DNA of 64,000 nt from Nitrobacteraceae bacterium AZCC 2146 (GCA_036924855.1 JBAGRP010000001.1:6932001-6996000); one strand, 5' to 3'. Counted from the first letter of the stretch, positions 34,034-43,123 are shown. Notes: generated by a model from the letters alone, not told the origin. Made by a program: numbers and translations.

Positions 34034-35026
34034 TCAGATGGATTCGATACGACCGCTTGCGGCGGAACGTTTGATGGCTTCGAACGTGCGAACGTTCGCG
34101 AGCATTTCACTGTGAGGCACGGGATAGTCTCCGATGCCGAGCGCCGCGCGGCCAAACGCCTCGATATTGTCGCGCACGGCGGGATGGGCGGGATAGGGCG
34201 TGATGATCGGCGTCGCGTCGCGACGGACACGGGTGACGTCCCATCCCGTCGGATTTTCCGGATGAGTCCGGTCGCGGATTTCCATCCAACCTTTGGAGCC
34301 GAGCAGAGCGAGCCTTCCCATGAAGGGGGTCGCGAGAACGGCGTTAAGCGTGGCGCTGGCGCCGGATTCGAACACCAGCATGATCGAGAGCATGTCGCCA
34401 TTCGCGAAGCTGCTGCCGCGGGTCGCCAGATAGGCCCAGACTTGCTTGGGTTGACCGAGGAAAGAGATCGAGAGATCCACCAGATGTATCCCGGTTGCCG
34501 ACAGCGGACCGACCGGATTTTCCGTTGGCGACAGGCGCCAGTTGTCGCTCGGCAGCGACAGGAACTTATCCTGGCTGAAGTTGGCCTCGAACACGAGCGG
34601 ATTGCCGAATTCGCCTTCGGCCAATCGCTTCTTCATGTCGATGACCGCCGGCTCAAAGCGGCGTTCGTGTCCGATTCCGAGTTTCACGCCGGCCTTCGTC
34701 ACCGCTGCGATGGCACGCTCGGCGTCCGCTGCCGTGGTGCATAGCGGCTTTTCGCAGAAGACATGCCGCCCGCCGCGTGCGGCGGCCACGATCTGCGTGG
34801 CATGTTCGGTCTGTGGCGAACAGAGTATCACGGCATGTATGTCGGGACGGGCCAATGCTTCCTCGAAGCTGGCACAGGTTTCCATGCCAAGCTCGGCTGA
34901 AACCTTGTTTCGCGCGCCGTCGAGCGGATCGACGCCAAGCAGCGGCTTGACGACCGGACTTGACGCCAGGGCGCGGGCAATCGTCTGTCCCCACCATCCC
35001 AGACCAATGATAGCAGCGTTGATCAT
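34034..35026 (-). CDS. Gfo/Idh/MocA-family oxidoreductase
   Basis: The start ATG 35026 gives MINAAIIGLGWWGQTIARAL, a Rossmann nucleotide-binding opening; longer frames would add Arg-rich shadow sequence. The conserved EKPLCTT (about residues 90-96) carries the catalytic-region Lys of the family, followed by the GFO/IDH C-terminal domain with GATGIHLVDL-like spacing (SATGIHLVDLSISFLG). Members oxidise or reduce carbonyl/hydroxyl groups, often of sugars or dihydro-aromatic acids, with NAD(P). It lies 25 bases after the HIBADH gene in a tight catabolic operon. Confidence 0.85.
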   Translation of the reverse strand: MINAAIIGLGWWGQTIARALASSPVVKPLLGVDPLDGARNKVSAELGMETCASFEEALARPDIHAVILCSPQTEHATQIVAAARGGRHVFCEKPLCTTAADAERAIAAVTKAGVKLGIGHERRFEPAVIDMKKRLAEGEFGNPLVFEANFSQDKFLSLPSDNWRLSPTENPVGPLSATGIHLVDLSISFLGQPKQVWAYLATRGSSFANGDMLSIMLVFESGASATLNAVLATPFMGRLALLGSKGWMEIRDRTHPENPTGWDVTRVRRDATPIITPYPAHPAVRDNIEAFGRAALGIGDYPVPHSEMLANVRTFEAIKRSAASGRIESI

Positions 35027-35051
35027 TCGCAAATTCCAATACCGAAAGAGG

Positions 35052-35948
35052 TCAATTGCTTGTCGCCTTGCGCGATGCCCAGTAAGCGGGAATGCTGCTG
35101 ATGACGTCGTTGTCGCCAAGCCCAGACGCCTCGGCATCTTCGAAGCAGGCGGCGGCGCTGGCCGCGACCGGGAGCGTTGCTCCCAGCTTCCCGGCGTAAT
35201 TGACTGCGGTCTGCAAATCCTTCTTGCCGCCGCTGACCGAGAACTGCGTCGGCACCCGTTCCCCGCTGGTGAGCAGCTTGATGATATCGGCGGCGCGCAT
35301 TTTCATCGCCGGCGGGGTCCCCGGCGTGTCGGAGAGAATGTCGATCAGGCGCTCGGCGGGCAGGCCGAGGGGCTTGCACAAAGTCAGCGACTCGCCGAGG
35401 GCCTGAAGATAGACGAGCAGCGGTAGGTTGACGGCCAGTTTGATCGCCGCGCCCGATCCGAGTTTGCCGACATGTTCGGTGCGCCGGCAGAGTTGCTCGA
35501 GAACGGGAAGCGCGCGGGCGAAATCTGCCTCGGTCCCACCGGCCAGGCCGAACAACTTTCCGTCCTTGGCTGGACCGACGGTGCCGCCGACCGGACATTC
35601 GACAAAACCGCCACCGGCCTTGGTCACGGCACTGCCGAGTTCGATCATGGTCTCCGGAAGCACAGTGCTCATGTCGATGATCAGCTTGCCGGCGAGGTCG
35701 GCCTTGAGCAGCCCGCTATCGCCATTGTAGACCGCCTGCATCGCGGCGTCGTTCAGCAACATGACGATGACGGTGTCGCATGCCCCAACGAGCGCCGCCG
35801 GCGAGGCGGCACGCTTCGCGCCACCATCGACCAAAGACTGCGTCTTGCTGGCGTCGCGATTCCACACCGTGAGATCGTAGCCCTGCGCCATCACGCGCTG
35901 GGCAATTGCCGCTCCCATTCTACCCGTTCCACAGATACCGATTTTCAT
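35052..35948 (-). CDS. 3-hydroxyisobutyrate dehydrogenase-family NAD(P) oxidoreductase, copy 1
   Basis: The 298-residue protein starts MKIGICGTGRMGAAIAQRVM (cofactor loop). It has IIDMSTVLPETM, the substrate-binding FVECPVGGTVGPAKDG and the catalytic Lys in GSGAAIKLAVN (about residue 168). It belongs to the HIBADH/glyoxylate-reductase/tartronate-semialdehyde-reductase group that oxidises beta-hydroxy acids. It is separated by only 15 bases from the molybdenum-hydroxylase large subunit. A second, divergent family member lies at 45330-46205. Confidence 0.88.
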   Translation of the reverse strand: MKIGICGTGRMGAAIAQRVMAQGYDLTVWNRDASKTQSLVDGGAKRAASPAALVGACDTVIVMLLNDAAMQAVYNGDSGLLKADLAGKLIIDMSTVLPETMIELGSAVTKAGGGFVECPVGGTVGPAKDGKLFGLAGGTEADFARALPVLEQLCRRTEHVGKLGSGAAIKLAVNLPLLVYLQALGESLTLCKPLGLPAERLIDILSDTPGTPPAMKMRAADIIKLLTSGERVPTQFSVSGGKKDLQTAVNYAGKLGATLPVAASAAACFEDAEASGLGDNDVISSIPAYWASRKATSN

Positions 35949-35963
35949 GGCAGCTCCTTCGAT

Positions 35964-38063
35964 TCAAAGAGAGTTGAGGGCGGCTTCGAGCCGTTCGAAA
36001 GTGAGCGGCATGTCACGGGCGCGGACGCCGAGCGCATGCTTGATCGCATTTCCGATCGCCGCAGCTACGGGGCCGGCCGCGCATTCGCCGGCGCCAAGCG
36101 AGGCTTCGCCAGGGCGTTCGATGATGTCGGTGTGGATCCGCGGGATGTCGGAGAATTTCAGGATCGGATAGTCATCCCATGAGCGCACGGCGAAGCCGTC
36201 GCTGGTCCATTGAACCTGTTCTTTCATGGTCCAGCTGGCGGCCTGGATGACGCCGCCTTCGATCTGGTTGAAGGTGCCGTCGCGATGGATGATCTCTCCG
36301 GCGTCCACTGCGCCATAGACGTCCTTGAGCCTGATCGTATCCGAGACTTCGACGGTCGCGACCGCGGCATAATAGGCGCCGTAGTTCTTGTAGCGGCTGA
36401 ACCCGATGCCGCGTCCGATGCCTTCGCCGCCCTGATCCGCCGGATCCCAGCCGGAAAGCTTGGCTGCTGCACGGATCACCACTGCCGCGCGGGGATCATC
36501 GAGGTGACGGAGCCGGAATTCGACGGGATCGATGGCCGCCAGCGCCGCCAGTTCATCCATGAAACTCTCGATGGCGAACACATTGCAATGGGCACCCAGC
36601 GAGCGAAGCGCGGAGCTGCGCAACGGACCCTGCGGCAGCAAATGATGGGTGATCGTGCGCTTGCCCAGCCGATACAGCGGAACCGCGTTGCGGTCGCCAC
36701 CGCCATACGGACGTGGCACTTCATTGGGTGGACCAGGAGCGTGCGGATGTTCGAGGCTTTGCGCCGCCAGCAAGTTTACGCCATCGCCGAAGCCTGGGCG
36801 CGCCATATGCGGCGGGCTCCAGACCGCATGGCGCCATTCCACGACATTGCCGTCTTCGTCGAGCGCGCCTTCGAGTTCCACCCGCATGGCCGCGCCGAAT
36901 GGCGACCAACTCAATTCGTCGGCGCGCGTCCACATGCACATCACCGGCACCTGCGCCGCGCGTGCAAGCAATGCGGCATCCAGTGCGACGTCATCAGCGC
37001 CGTTGTGCCCGTAGCAGCCGGCGCTCTGGGCGTGAATTATGCGCACCTGATCGGCCTCGATGCGCAGCGCGCGCGCCAGCGCACCTCGCAATGGGTGGAT
37101 GCCCTGCGAGTGCGACCAGACCGTGACGTGGTCTGCATCCCAGGTAGCGACCGCACAAGACGGGCCGATCGACGCGTGGGCGATGAACGGGCGGGAATAG
37201 GCGGCGTGGTGCCGAAGATGCGGTGAGGGATCCGGGCCGTCATCAGACAGAAAGGTCGTGCTGCGCGGTGCCAGCGCCGCTATCCATCCATGGGTATCGG
37301 CCGTCTCGGGAAGCTCAGCGTCGCGCTGCCACTCCGCTGTGCGTGCAGCGACGGTGATGGCGCGCAGCGCCTGCTCGTCGCGGCGGGCGACGACGCCCAT
37401 GAAACCACCGTCGACCACAACGGCAACCACGCCCGGCAGCGCCGCAACCTGGTCGCGGTTAAACGATTTCAGGCGATCCATTGGATGGGCCGGCCGCAGC
37501 ACGCGACCGTAATGCATTCCAGGCAAGGCCATATCCTGGATGAAGGCCGCGCCGGTCAGTTTGCCGCCAAGATCAAGTCTTTGCATCCCGGCAGCGTCTA
37601 TCGTGCCGCCCAGCATTTGCGGCGCCGGCATATCGGCGCTTGACCGCTTTAGATCGACATCGGCCGCCAACTCCCAGTAGCTGACGCCTTCATTGCGGTT
37701 CGCCCGCCTGAAAATGCCCGATTGCACCACGATCTTTCCCGCGCCGAGGACGGCTTGCGCCCGTTCCTCGAACAGCGTGCGCACCAGCGCGCAGGCCCAG
37801 CGCATCGCCGATCCGCCATGCTCGATCGAGAAGCTGCCGGCCGTATAGCCTTCATCTGGCGAGGAGTCGGTGTCGGCAGGCTGCATCCTGATGCGTTCGA
37901 GATCAACGCCGAGTTCCTTCGCCGCGATGGCTGCGATGGCGGTGACGGCGCCCTGGCCGAGTTCGACCTTTCCGGTTCGGATCGTGATGAAATCCGAGCC
38001 ATCGATCGATACCCATCGATTAAGCAGCGGATTGGCAGCCAGATTGGTGGGCAACTGCGTCAT
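35964..38063 (-). CDS. Molybdenum hydroxylase large subunit (xanthine dehydrogenase family)
   Basis: The 699-residue protein has the molybdopterin-cytosine-dinucleotide-binding opening (GKVELGQGAVTAIAAIAAKE), substrate-channel segments (RHHAAYSRPFIAHASIGPSC) and the C-terminal SLGAGECAAGPVAAAIGNAI, containing the catalytic Glu of the family in GAGE. Length and lack of an FAD subunit fit the IorB/NicB-type two-subunit hydroxylases that hydroxylate N-heteroaromatics or oxidise aldehydes. The start overlaps the stop of the iron-sulfur subunit gene (ATGA), so the two are made together. Electrons probably pass from the Fe-S subunit to a cytochrome or other carrier rather than to NAD. Confidence 0.88.
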   Translation of the reverse strand: MTQLPTNLAANPLLNRWVSIDGSDFITIRTGKVELGQGAVTAIAAIAAKELGVDLERIRMQPADTDSSPDEGYTAGSFSIEHGGSAMRWACALVRTLFEERAQAVLGAGKIVVQSGIFRRANRNEGVSYWELAADVDLKRSSADMPAPQMLGGTIDAAGMQRLDLGGKLTGAAFIQDMALPGMHYGRVLRPAHPMDRLKSFNRDQVAALPGVVAVVVDGGFMGVVARRDEQALRAITVAARTAEWQRDAELPETADTHGWIAALAPRSTTFLSDDGPDPSPHLRHHAAYSRPFIAHASIGPSCAVATWDADHVTVWSHSQGIHPLRGALARALRIEADQVRIIHAQSAGCYGHNGADDVALDAALLARAAQVPVMCMWTRADELSWSPFGAAMRVELEGALDEDGNVVEWRHAVWSPPHMARPGFGDGVNLLAAQSLEHPHAPGPPNEVPRPYGGGDRNAVPLYRLGKRTITHHLLPQGPLRSSALRSLGAHCNVFAIESFMDELAALAAIDPVEFRLRHLDDPRAAVVIRAAAKLSGWDPADQGGEGIGRGIGFSRYKNYGAYYAAVATVEVSDTIRLKDVYGAVDAGEIIHRDGTFNQIEGGVIQAASWTMKEQVQWTSDGFAVRSWDDYPILKFSDIPRIHTDIIERPGEASLGAGECAAGPVAAAIGNAIKHALGVRARDMPLTFERLEAALNSL

Positions 38064-38560
38064 GGCTGAATTCCGGGTTGATCAGAGATCGCCCGATCGA
38101 TCGCCCGAAGAATACGATTCTGTGCGCCGCAGCGGCAGAGATGCCGCTCATCGAGCATTTCAACGATCTCAGAGCGTTCCGCCGGCGGCGAGCGGCTGAG
38201 CAGTCCCGTGACCGTCATGATGATGCCATTGATGCAGTAGCCGCATTGCGCCGCCTGCTCGTCGAGAAAAATCCGCTGCAGTCTGCCGGGCGTGCCATCG
38301 GTGAGAAGACCCTCGACCGTGACCACGTTGCGGTTCGCGACCGTGTAAAGCGGCGTCGTGCAGGATTGGATCGGCCGGCCATCCAGCAGCACGGTGCATG
38401 CGCCGCAATTGCCTTGCGCGCAGCCAACGCGCGTACCCTTCAGATTGAGGTCCTGACGCAATGCCATCAGCAGTGAAAGGTCATCTGCCGCCGTGACGCT
38501 CACGGCGGTGCCGTTCACATTCAAGGACCACGTCGTCTCTACAGCGCTCGCCAAATCCAT
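38060..38560 (-). CDS. Molybdenum hydroxylase [2Fe-2S] small subunit
   Basis: The 166-residue protein has two iron-sulfur clusters' worth of cysteines: plant-ferredoxin-type GCAQGNCGACTVLLDG (about 46-61) with a further Cys in IQSC, and a C-terminal helical domain with QCGYCINGIIM and HLCRCGAQ. This is the CoxS/IorA/XdhC-type electron-transfer subunit. It is the first gene of the hydroxylase pair and overlaps the large-subunit start. No FAD-binding middle subunit gene is adjacent. Confidence 0.92.
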   Translation of the reverse strand: MDLASAVETTWSLNVNGTAVSVTAADDLSLLMALRQDLNLKGTRVGCAQGNCGACTVLLDGRPIQSCTTPLYTVANRNVVTVEGLLTDGTPGRLQRIFLDEQAAQCGYCINGIIMTVTGLLSRSPPAERSEIVEMLDERHLCRCGAQNRILRAIDRAISDQPGIQP

Positions 38561-38572
38561 TGTCTCCGGTTA

Positions 38573-39298
38573 TCAATGGGCGTGGTAGACGCCGAGGTGC
38601 TTTGCGACAAGGTCTTCGTTCGTGCGCACTTCGTCGGCAGTTCCTACAAAAGCGCATCGCCCGGTATTGAGGATCACGGCCTGATCGGAAACATCGAGCG
38701 CCAGCTTGCGATTTTGCTCGACGAGGATGATCGACTGCCCTTCAGACTTCAGCTTTTTGATTGTCTGGCCGACCTCTGCGACGATCAGCGGAGCCAGGCC
38801 TTCGGAGGGTTCATCCAACAGCAGGACTGATGGATTTCCCATCAACGCTCGTCCGATCGCCAGCATCTGCTGCTCACCGCCGGAAAGCGTGCCCGCGTAT
38901 TGCGCGTGGCGTTCCTGCAGGCGGGGAAACATCTCGAAGATACGCTCTAGCTTCCACGGCCTGTCGCTTTCATTAAGCCGCTGTCTTGCAACCACGAGGT
39001 TTTCGCGGACCGACAACGACGGAAAGATCCGACGACCCTGCGGCACCAGACCGATGCCGAGCCGGGAGATCTTTTCGGGGCTGAGCCCGGCGATGGACGT
39101 TCCGAACAGACGGATGTCGCCGTCCGGCGGCGTCAGGAATCCGACGATGGTGGAAATGCAGGTGGTCTTGCCGGCGCCGTTTCGTCCCAGCAAGGCCAGA
39201 ACCTGACCGGCCTGAAGTGCGAAGCTCACGCCATGGAGTACGTGGCTGTCGCCGTAGAACGCATTGACGTTGCTGAGGGTGAGAGCGTCAGTTGCCAA
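38573..39298 (-). CDS. livF: Branched-chain-type ABC transporter ATPase LivF
   Basis: The LivF-type ATPase has Walker A GRNGAGKTT, then PQGRRIFPSLSVRENL, signature LSGGEQQMLAIGRALM, Walker B VLLLDEPSEGL and a C-terminal LivF tail. The start is TTG 39298 (LATDALTLSNVNAFYG); it overlaps the last 11 bases of livG, and GTG 39310 or ATG 39322 are longer alternatives. It is the last gene of livHMGF and lies 12 bases before the molybdenum-hydroxylase operon in the same direction, so transport and oxidation genes may share a transcript. Confidence 0.88.
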   Translation of the reverse strand: MATDALTLSNVNAFYGDSHVLHGVSFALQAGQVLALLGRNGAGKTTCISTIVGFLTPPDGDIRLFGTSIAGLSPEKISRLGIGLVPQGRRIFPSLSVRENLVVARQRLNESDRPWKLERIFEMFPRLQERHAQYAGTLSGGEQQMLAIGRALMGNPSVLLLDEPSEGLAPLIVAEVGQTIKKLKSEGQSIILVEQNRKLALDVSDQAVILNTGRCAFVGTADEVRTNEDLVAKHLGVYHAH

Positions 39299-40037
39299 GA
39301 TACACCTCACGTGTCTTCTCATCGGCGATGACAGCATCGCGTTCACCGTCGACGATCACGCTTCCATAATTCAGCAGCGTCACTGTTTCCGCCAGATCAA
39401 GGGCTGTGTCCATGTCATGCTCGATCATCACGACCGCTGTTTCGCGCGGAATTGCCGCGATCAAGGCTTTGACCGTGGTGCGTTCCGAACTCGAAAGACC
39501 TGCCAGCGGCTCATCCAGCAACAGCAGGCGGGGCTTTTGCGCAAGTGCCATCGCCAGTTCGACACGGCGCTTTTCCCCGTAGGCGATGTCGGAGACAGGG
39601 TGCGAGGCACGATCCTCAAGACCAACCAGTCCGAGGATGCGGCGGGATTCGCGCGCCAGATCGTCATAAAATGACAGCGGGCGGATGGCGTGCCAGCGTG
39701 CGGACCGCAAGCCCATCAATCCCAGTGTTACATTGTGCTCAAGCGTATCCTGCGTGAACAGCGTGATGATCTGGTAGGTTCGCGACAGTCCGCAATGCGC
39801 GCGCTGCTCAGGCCGCAGCCTGGTGATGTCCTTTCCGAACATCTTGACCTGACCCGAGTTCGGCAAAAGGTCACCGGTGATCTGGTTGAACAACGTCGTC
39901 TTGCCGGCGCCGTTGGGGCCGATCATTAGGCGTCGTTCGCCAGGGCGTATCTTCAGCGACACGTTCTTGGTCACCGCCAGACCGCCGAAGGATTTGCAGA
40001 GGTTAGTGATATCGAGAGCATACTCCGGAGTCGTCAT
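39288..40037 (-). CDS. livG: Branched-chain-type ABC transporter ATPase LivG
   Basis: The start ATG 40037 (MTTPEYALDITNLCKSFGGL) overlaps the livM stop region by 4 bases (ATGA-type). Walker A is GPNGAGKTT, the LivG-specific loop LSRTYQIITLFTQDTLEHNV follows, the signature is IAYGEKRRVELAMAL and Walker B is LLLLDEPLAGL. The YGEKR variant in place of SGGQQ is usual in LivG. It forms a heterodimer with LivF. The longer open frame upstream is a shadow of livM. Confidence 0.9.
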   Translation of the reverse strand: MTTPEYALDITNLCKSFGGLAVTKNVSLKIRPGERRLMIGPNGAGKTTLFNQITGDLLPNSGQVKMFGKDITRLRPEQRAHCGLSRTYQIITLFTQDTLEHNVTLGLMGLRSARWHAIRPLSFYDDLARESRRILGLVGLEDRASHPVSDIAYGEKRRVELAMALAQKPRLLLLDEPLAGLSSSERTTVKALIAAIPRETAVVMIEHDMDTALDLAETVTLLNYGSVIVDGERDAVIADEKTREVYLGN

Positions 40038-40969
40038 GGCTGAGTTCTCCAGATCCGGGCCAGCAGCCTGCGTGCACCCGGCACGATACCGGTCGGCATG
40101 AACAACACGATCAATAGGAAGATCATACCGAGCAACATGTTCCAGCGTTCGATGTAGGCGGAAGCATAGTTCTTCAGCAGACTGACAAGTGCCGCGCCGA
40201 CGACCGGCCCGCCCAACGTCCCCGAGCCGCCCGCGATTACGCCGAGGAGGCCTTCGGCGGAGTTGGTGATCGAGAGCGACGTCGGATGAATATATTTGTG
40301 ATAGTAGACGTAAAGCAGGCCGGCGATCCCCGCCCAAAATCCGGCATAGATGAAGGTGATCCAGCGGATCAGCCATGGGTTGAAGCCCAGCGCCGCCATT
40401 CGTCGCGGCTGATCGCGAACGCCCTTGAGCGACGATCCGAACGCCGACAACACGAAGATCGCCATTGCGCCAAATGCAATCGCGCCGACGATCAGCGTAA
40501 ACCAGTAGTACGAGGCCGGGCTTTCTAACGAGATGCCGAACGGAAGCGGGCGTGTGATGCCGGAAATGCCGTTATCGCCATTGGTCACGGAAGTCAGGCG
40601 ATAAGCCAGACCCCACAACACCTGGGACATTGCGAGGGTAATCATGAGGAAGCTCAACCCGGTCGCGCGCAATGCAAGCAGGCCAAAGAGCGCTGCGCAT
40701 ACGGTTGTGCCGGCAATCGAGATCAATGTCGCTGTGCCGTTGCCTACCCCGTAGTGGGTGCTCAGGATCGCTACGATATAGCCCGAAAGCCCCATGTAGG
40801 ACGCATGTCCGAGCGATGTCATGCCGCCGTAGCCGACGAGGAGATTGAGGCTCATTGCGAACACCACGGCAATCAGCACCTGTGTGCTCAGGTTGATATA
40901 GAATTCTCCGGCGAACAGCGGCAGCGCGATCAGGAGAGCAGCGAGGACGATGATGGTAATTTTTTTCAT
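40034..40969 (-). CDS. livM: Branched-chain-type ABC transporter permease LivM
   Basis: The 311-residue inner-membrane permease has eight or so membrane segments and the LivM hallmarks SLNLLVGYGGMTSLGHASYM and SLKGVRDQPRRMAALGFNPW (the cytoplasmic EAA-like loop). The start overlaps livH by 4 bases (ATGA) and the stop overlaps livG. Liv-family importers take up amino acids, urea, amides and aromatic acids. Context suggests an aromatic or amide substrate here. Confidence 0.9.
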   Translation of the reverse strand: MKKITIIVLAALLIALPLFAGEFYINLSTQVLIAVVFAMSLNLLVGYGGMTSLGHASYMGLSGYIVAILSTHYGVGNGTATLISIAGTTVCAALFGLLALRATGLSFLMITLAMSQVLWGLAYRLTSVTNGDNGISGITRPLPFGISLESPASYYWFTLIVGAIAFGAMAIFVLSAFGSSLKGVRDQPRRMAALGFNPWLIRWITFIYAGFWAGIAGLLYVYYHKYIHPTSLSITNSAEGLLGVIAGGSGTLGGPVVGAALVSLLKNYASAYIERWNMLLGMIFLLIVLFMPTGIVPGARRLLARIWRTQP

Positions 40970-41832
40970 GTCGTCAGTCGCCCGAACAGCCCGCGCGGAC
41001 GAAACGCAATCACCGCAATCATTGGAAGGAAAAGAATAATGTAGGCCAGATCGGGGATCAGGGCCGCCCCGAACGTGTAGATGAAGCCGATGATGAAGCT
41101 GCCGACGAAGGCTCCCAAAAGGCTCCCGACGCCGCCCAGAATGACGACGATGAGGGCGAGCGGCAGCATGTCGGCATCAAGGCCGGGGTAGGCTGAAAGT
41201 ACAGGACCGCCGAGGACGCCGCCGGCACCCGCAATGCCGGCGCCCAGACAGAACACAGCGGTGAACAATTTGGAGACGGGAATGCCCACCGCCCGGGCCA
41301 TCTGCCGGTCATCGACCCCGGCGCGGATCATGGCCCCGATCCGGGTGCGCTCCAGCAAGAGATAGAGCGCGAGCGATACCGCAAGCGCACAGGCCACGAT
41401 CACCAGCCGGTAGGTCGGAAACACGAAGCCGAACAGGCGCGTCGGTGACTGGAAGTAGGACGGTGTCGGAACCGGGATGGGATCTCCGCCCCACAAAATC
41501 AGGCAGGCGTCCGCGATGATCAGTGACATCCCGAGCGTCACCAGCACCTGCCCGAGTGGGTTGGTATTCAGCCGACGCAACACCAGGCGTTCAAACAACC
41601 CGCCGAAGGCCGCCACCAGCAACCCGCTGCCAATGGCAACGATCCAGAAATTGATGCCCTCGAACGTGCGCAATGCCACCGCGCCGAAATACGCGCCGAG
41701 CATGAAGAAGGCGCCATGTGTCAGATTTGCCAGCCGCATCAGGCCAAAGATTAGTGAAAATCCGGAGGCCAAAAGAAAAAGCAACGCGCCAAGAGAAAGG
41801 CTGTTCAGCGACTGAATGATCCAGAACTGCAT
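40966..41832 (-). CDS. livH: Branched-chain-type ABC transporter permease LivH
   Basis: The start ATG 41832 (MQFWIIQSLNSLSLGALLFL) is chosen because it opens directly into the first membrane segment; the frame extension up to 41919 is non-conserved. The family motif LASGFSLIFGLMRLANLTHG and the C-terminal loop MARAVGIPVSKLFTAVFCLG are present. It is the first gene of livHMGF. A 19-bp operator copy lies about 350 bases upstream. Confidence 0.88.
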   Translation of the reverse strand: MQFWIIQSLNSLSLGALLFLLASGFSLIFGLMRLANLTHGAFFMLGAYFGAVALRTFEGINFWIVAIGSGLLVAAFGGLFERLVLRRLNTNPLGQVLVTLGMSLIIADACLILWGGDPIPVPTPSYFQSPTRLFGFVFPTYRLVIVACALAVSLALYLLLERTRIGAMIRAGVDDRQMARAVGIPVSKLFTAVFCLGAGIAGAGGVLGGPVLSAYPGLDADMLPLALIVVILGGVGSLLGAFVGSFIIGFIYTFGAALIPDLAYIILFLPMIAVIAFRPRGLFGRLTT

Positions 41833-42178
41833 GTTCAGCCCACGCGCCAGACCAGCGCCGTGCGAGCGAGGAGCAGCGGTGCTGCCGCGGCCATTGTCCG
41901 CGCAATGCGGTGACGCCACGACAATCTCACGCCTGGTTTGACGTCAAGGCTGTTGACGAATTTCTGACCCGCAATGGCCATGTGTCCTCCCTGCGATCAA
42001 CGGCGCTGTCCCATTTTGTCGTTCGCCGCAGATCGCGGCACGCAAAGGGTAAGGCGCAGTTGCATGCTTCATGCGAATTGCTGTTCGACGTTCGGGAGCG
42101 GCTTCTGCGGCTGCTTCCCTTTGCAAAACGGATCTGACGTTCGTTCTGCTGCGATAGCAGTGTTCTCTAATCTCTTTA
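41833..42178. other. Long leader between the 19-bp operator and livH, no gene
   Basis: About 346 bases with only shadow frames on either strand. It may be the untranslated leader of the liv operon or a region in which the promoter lies much closer to livH. Nothing structured such as a riboswitch was recognised. Confidence 0.4.
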
Positions 42179-42197
42179 ATTTATCAAGTGAAAAATA
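42179..42197 (-). promoter_or_regulatory. 19-bp inverted-repeat operator, copy upstream of livHMGF
   Basis: On the minus strand this reads TATTTTTCACTTGATAAAT, identical over 19 bases to 28371-28389 before the CocE gene. It sits between the deacetylase stop (42248) and livH. Bases outside the 19-mer differ in the two places, arguing for a selected binding site and not a recent duplication. Confidence 0.6.
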
Positions 42198-42247
42198 AGC
42201 GGCTGGGCGATGGCTGCTTGCAATGCACAATCAATCCAGGTGTGGCC

Positions 42248-43123
42248 TTACTTCCCGAGCATTTCGTTTCGATACCAGTCGCCAATTTCGCTGGCGGTCA
42301 TCAGCGCGACCCCTTCATGGCTGACGATGTAATCCAGAACCTCTTCCAGATATCGAATGCGGTGTGGGACGCCTGTGATATAGGGATGAATCGACAGCGC
42401 CATCACCCGGGCGTTTTCGGCGCCTTCGAGGTACAGGCGATCGAATTGATCCATGCAGCGCCGAACGAACACGTCGGATGGTAGGTGCTGCAGAGCATGG
42501 ATCACGATGTCGTTGGTTTCGACCGTATACGGAACGGTGGTGATGACGCCGTGCGGCGTCTGAATATCCTGCGGCAAATCGTCGATCACCCAGTCCGCGA
42601 CATATTCGATGCCGTTCGCCCGAAGCAGATCGAGTGTTGCATCGGTCTCGGTCAGGCCGGGGCTTTCCCATGATCGTGGCGCCTTGCCGGTGAAAGCGGC
42701 GATGGTGTCCACGGTTCTTCGAATGGCGTCACCCTGGTTTTCGACCTTGTGCATGGGCCCCTGCACGAAACCGTGACCCATGAATTCAAAGCCGGCGTCG
42801 CGCGCGGCCGCCGCCACCCGCGGATATGAACTGCAGACATTGCCATTCACGGCGAGCGTCGTCGGGATATTGCGCTCCGTCAAAGCCTTCATCTGGCGCC
42901 AGAAGCCGGCGCGCATGCCGTATTCGTGCCATGACCAGTTGGGGACATCCGGCAGCATCGGCTGCCCCATCGGCGGTGACAGCACTGTGCGCGGCATCGC
43001 ATTTTCGATCCGCCAGTCTTCCACGTTGAGGATCACCCAGACCGCCAGCTTCTTGCCGCCTGGCAATCGAAGCTTCGGGCGATCAATGAGTGCCTGATAG
43101 GGAATGCGATCACTCAGTGCCAT
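42248..43123 (-). CDS. Polysaccharide-deacetylase-family (PuuE/NodB-like) hydrolase
   Basis: The 291-residue protein has the CE4 barrel pattern: LAVWVILNVEDWRIEN (metal Asp in VED), NGNVCSSYPRV, MGHGFVQGPM and WESPGLTETD, then a C-terminal SIHPYITGVPHRIRYLEEVL. The HGF/HPYITG variants match the branch that includes cytoplasmic PuuE-type allantoinases and imidase-like enzymes rather than chitin deacetylases. There is no signal peptide, so an intracellular C-N hydrolase acting on a small amide or cyclic imide is plausible. The flavin-monooxygenase gene lies 53 bases upstream in the same direction. Confidence 0.8.
   Translation of the reverse strand: MALSDRIPYQALIDRPKLRLPGGKKLAVWVILNVEDWRIENAMPRTVLSPPMGQPMLPDVPNWSWHEYGMRAGFWRQMKALTERNIPTTLAVNGNVCSSYPRVAAAARDAGFEFMGHGFVQGPMHKVENQGDAIRRTVDTIAAFTGKAPRSWESPGLTETDATLDLLRANGIEYVADWVIDDLPQDIQTPHGVITTVPYTVETNDIVIHALQHLPSDVFVRRCMDQFDRLYLEGAENARVMALSIHPYITGVPHRIRYLEEVLDYIVSHEGVALMTASEIGDWYRNEMLGK

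Noticed and set aside
36210..37226. 338-codon plus frame opposite the molybdenum hydroxylase
   Set aside because: Antisense to conserved molybdopterin-binding motifs; no start signal or domain.
41910..42137. 75-codon plus frame between livH and the deacetylase gene
   Set aside because: No motif or ribosome-binding site, and Arg/Ser-rich shadow-like composition; treated as leader DNA.
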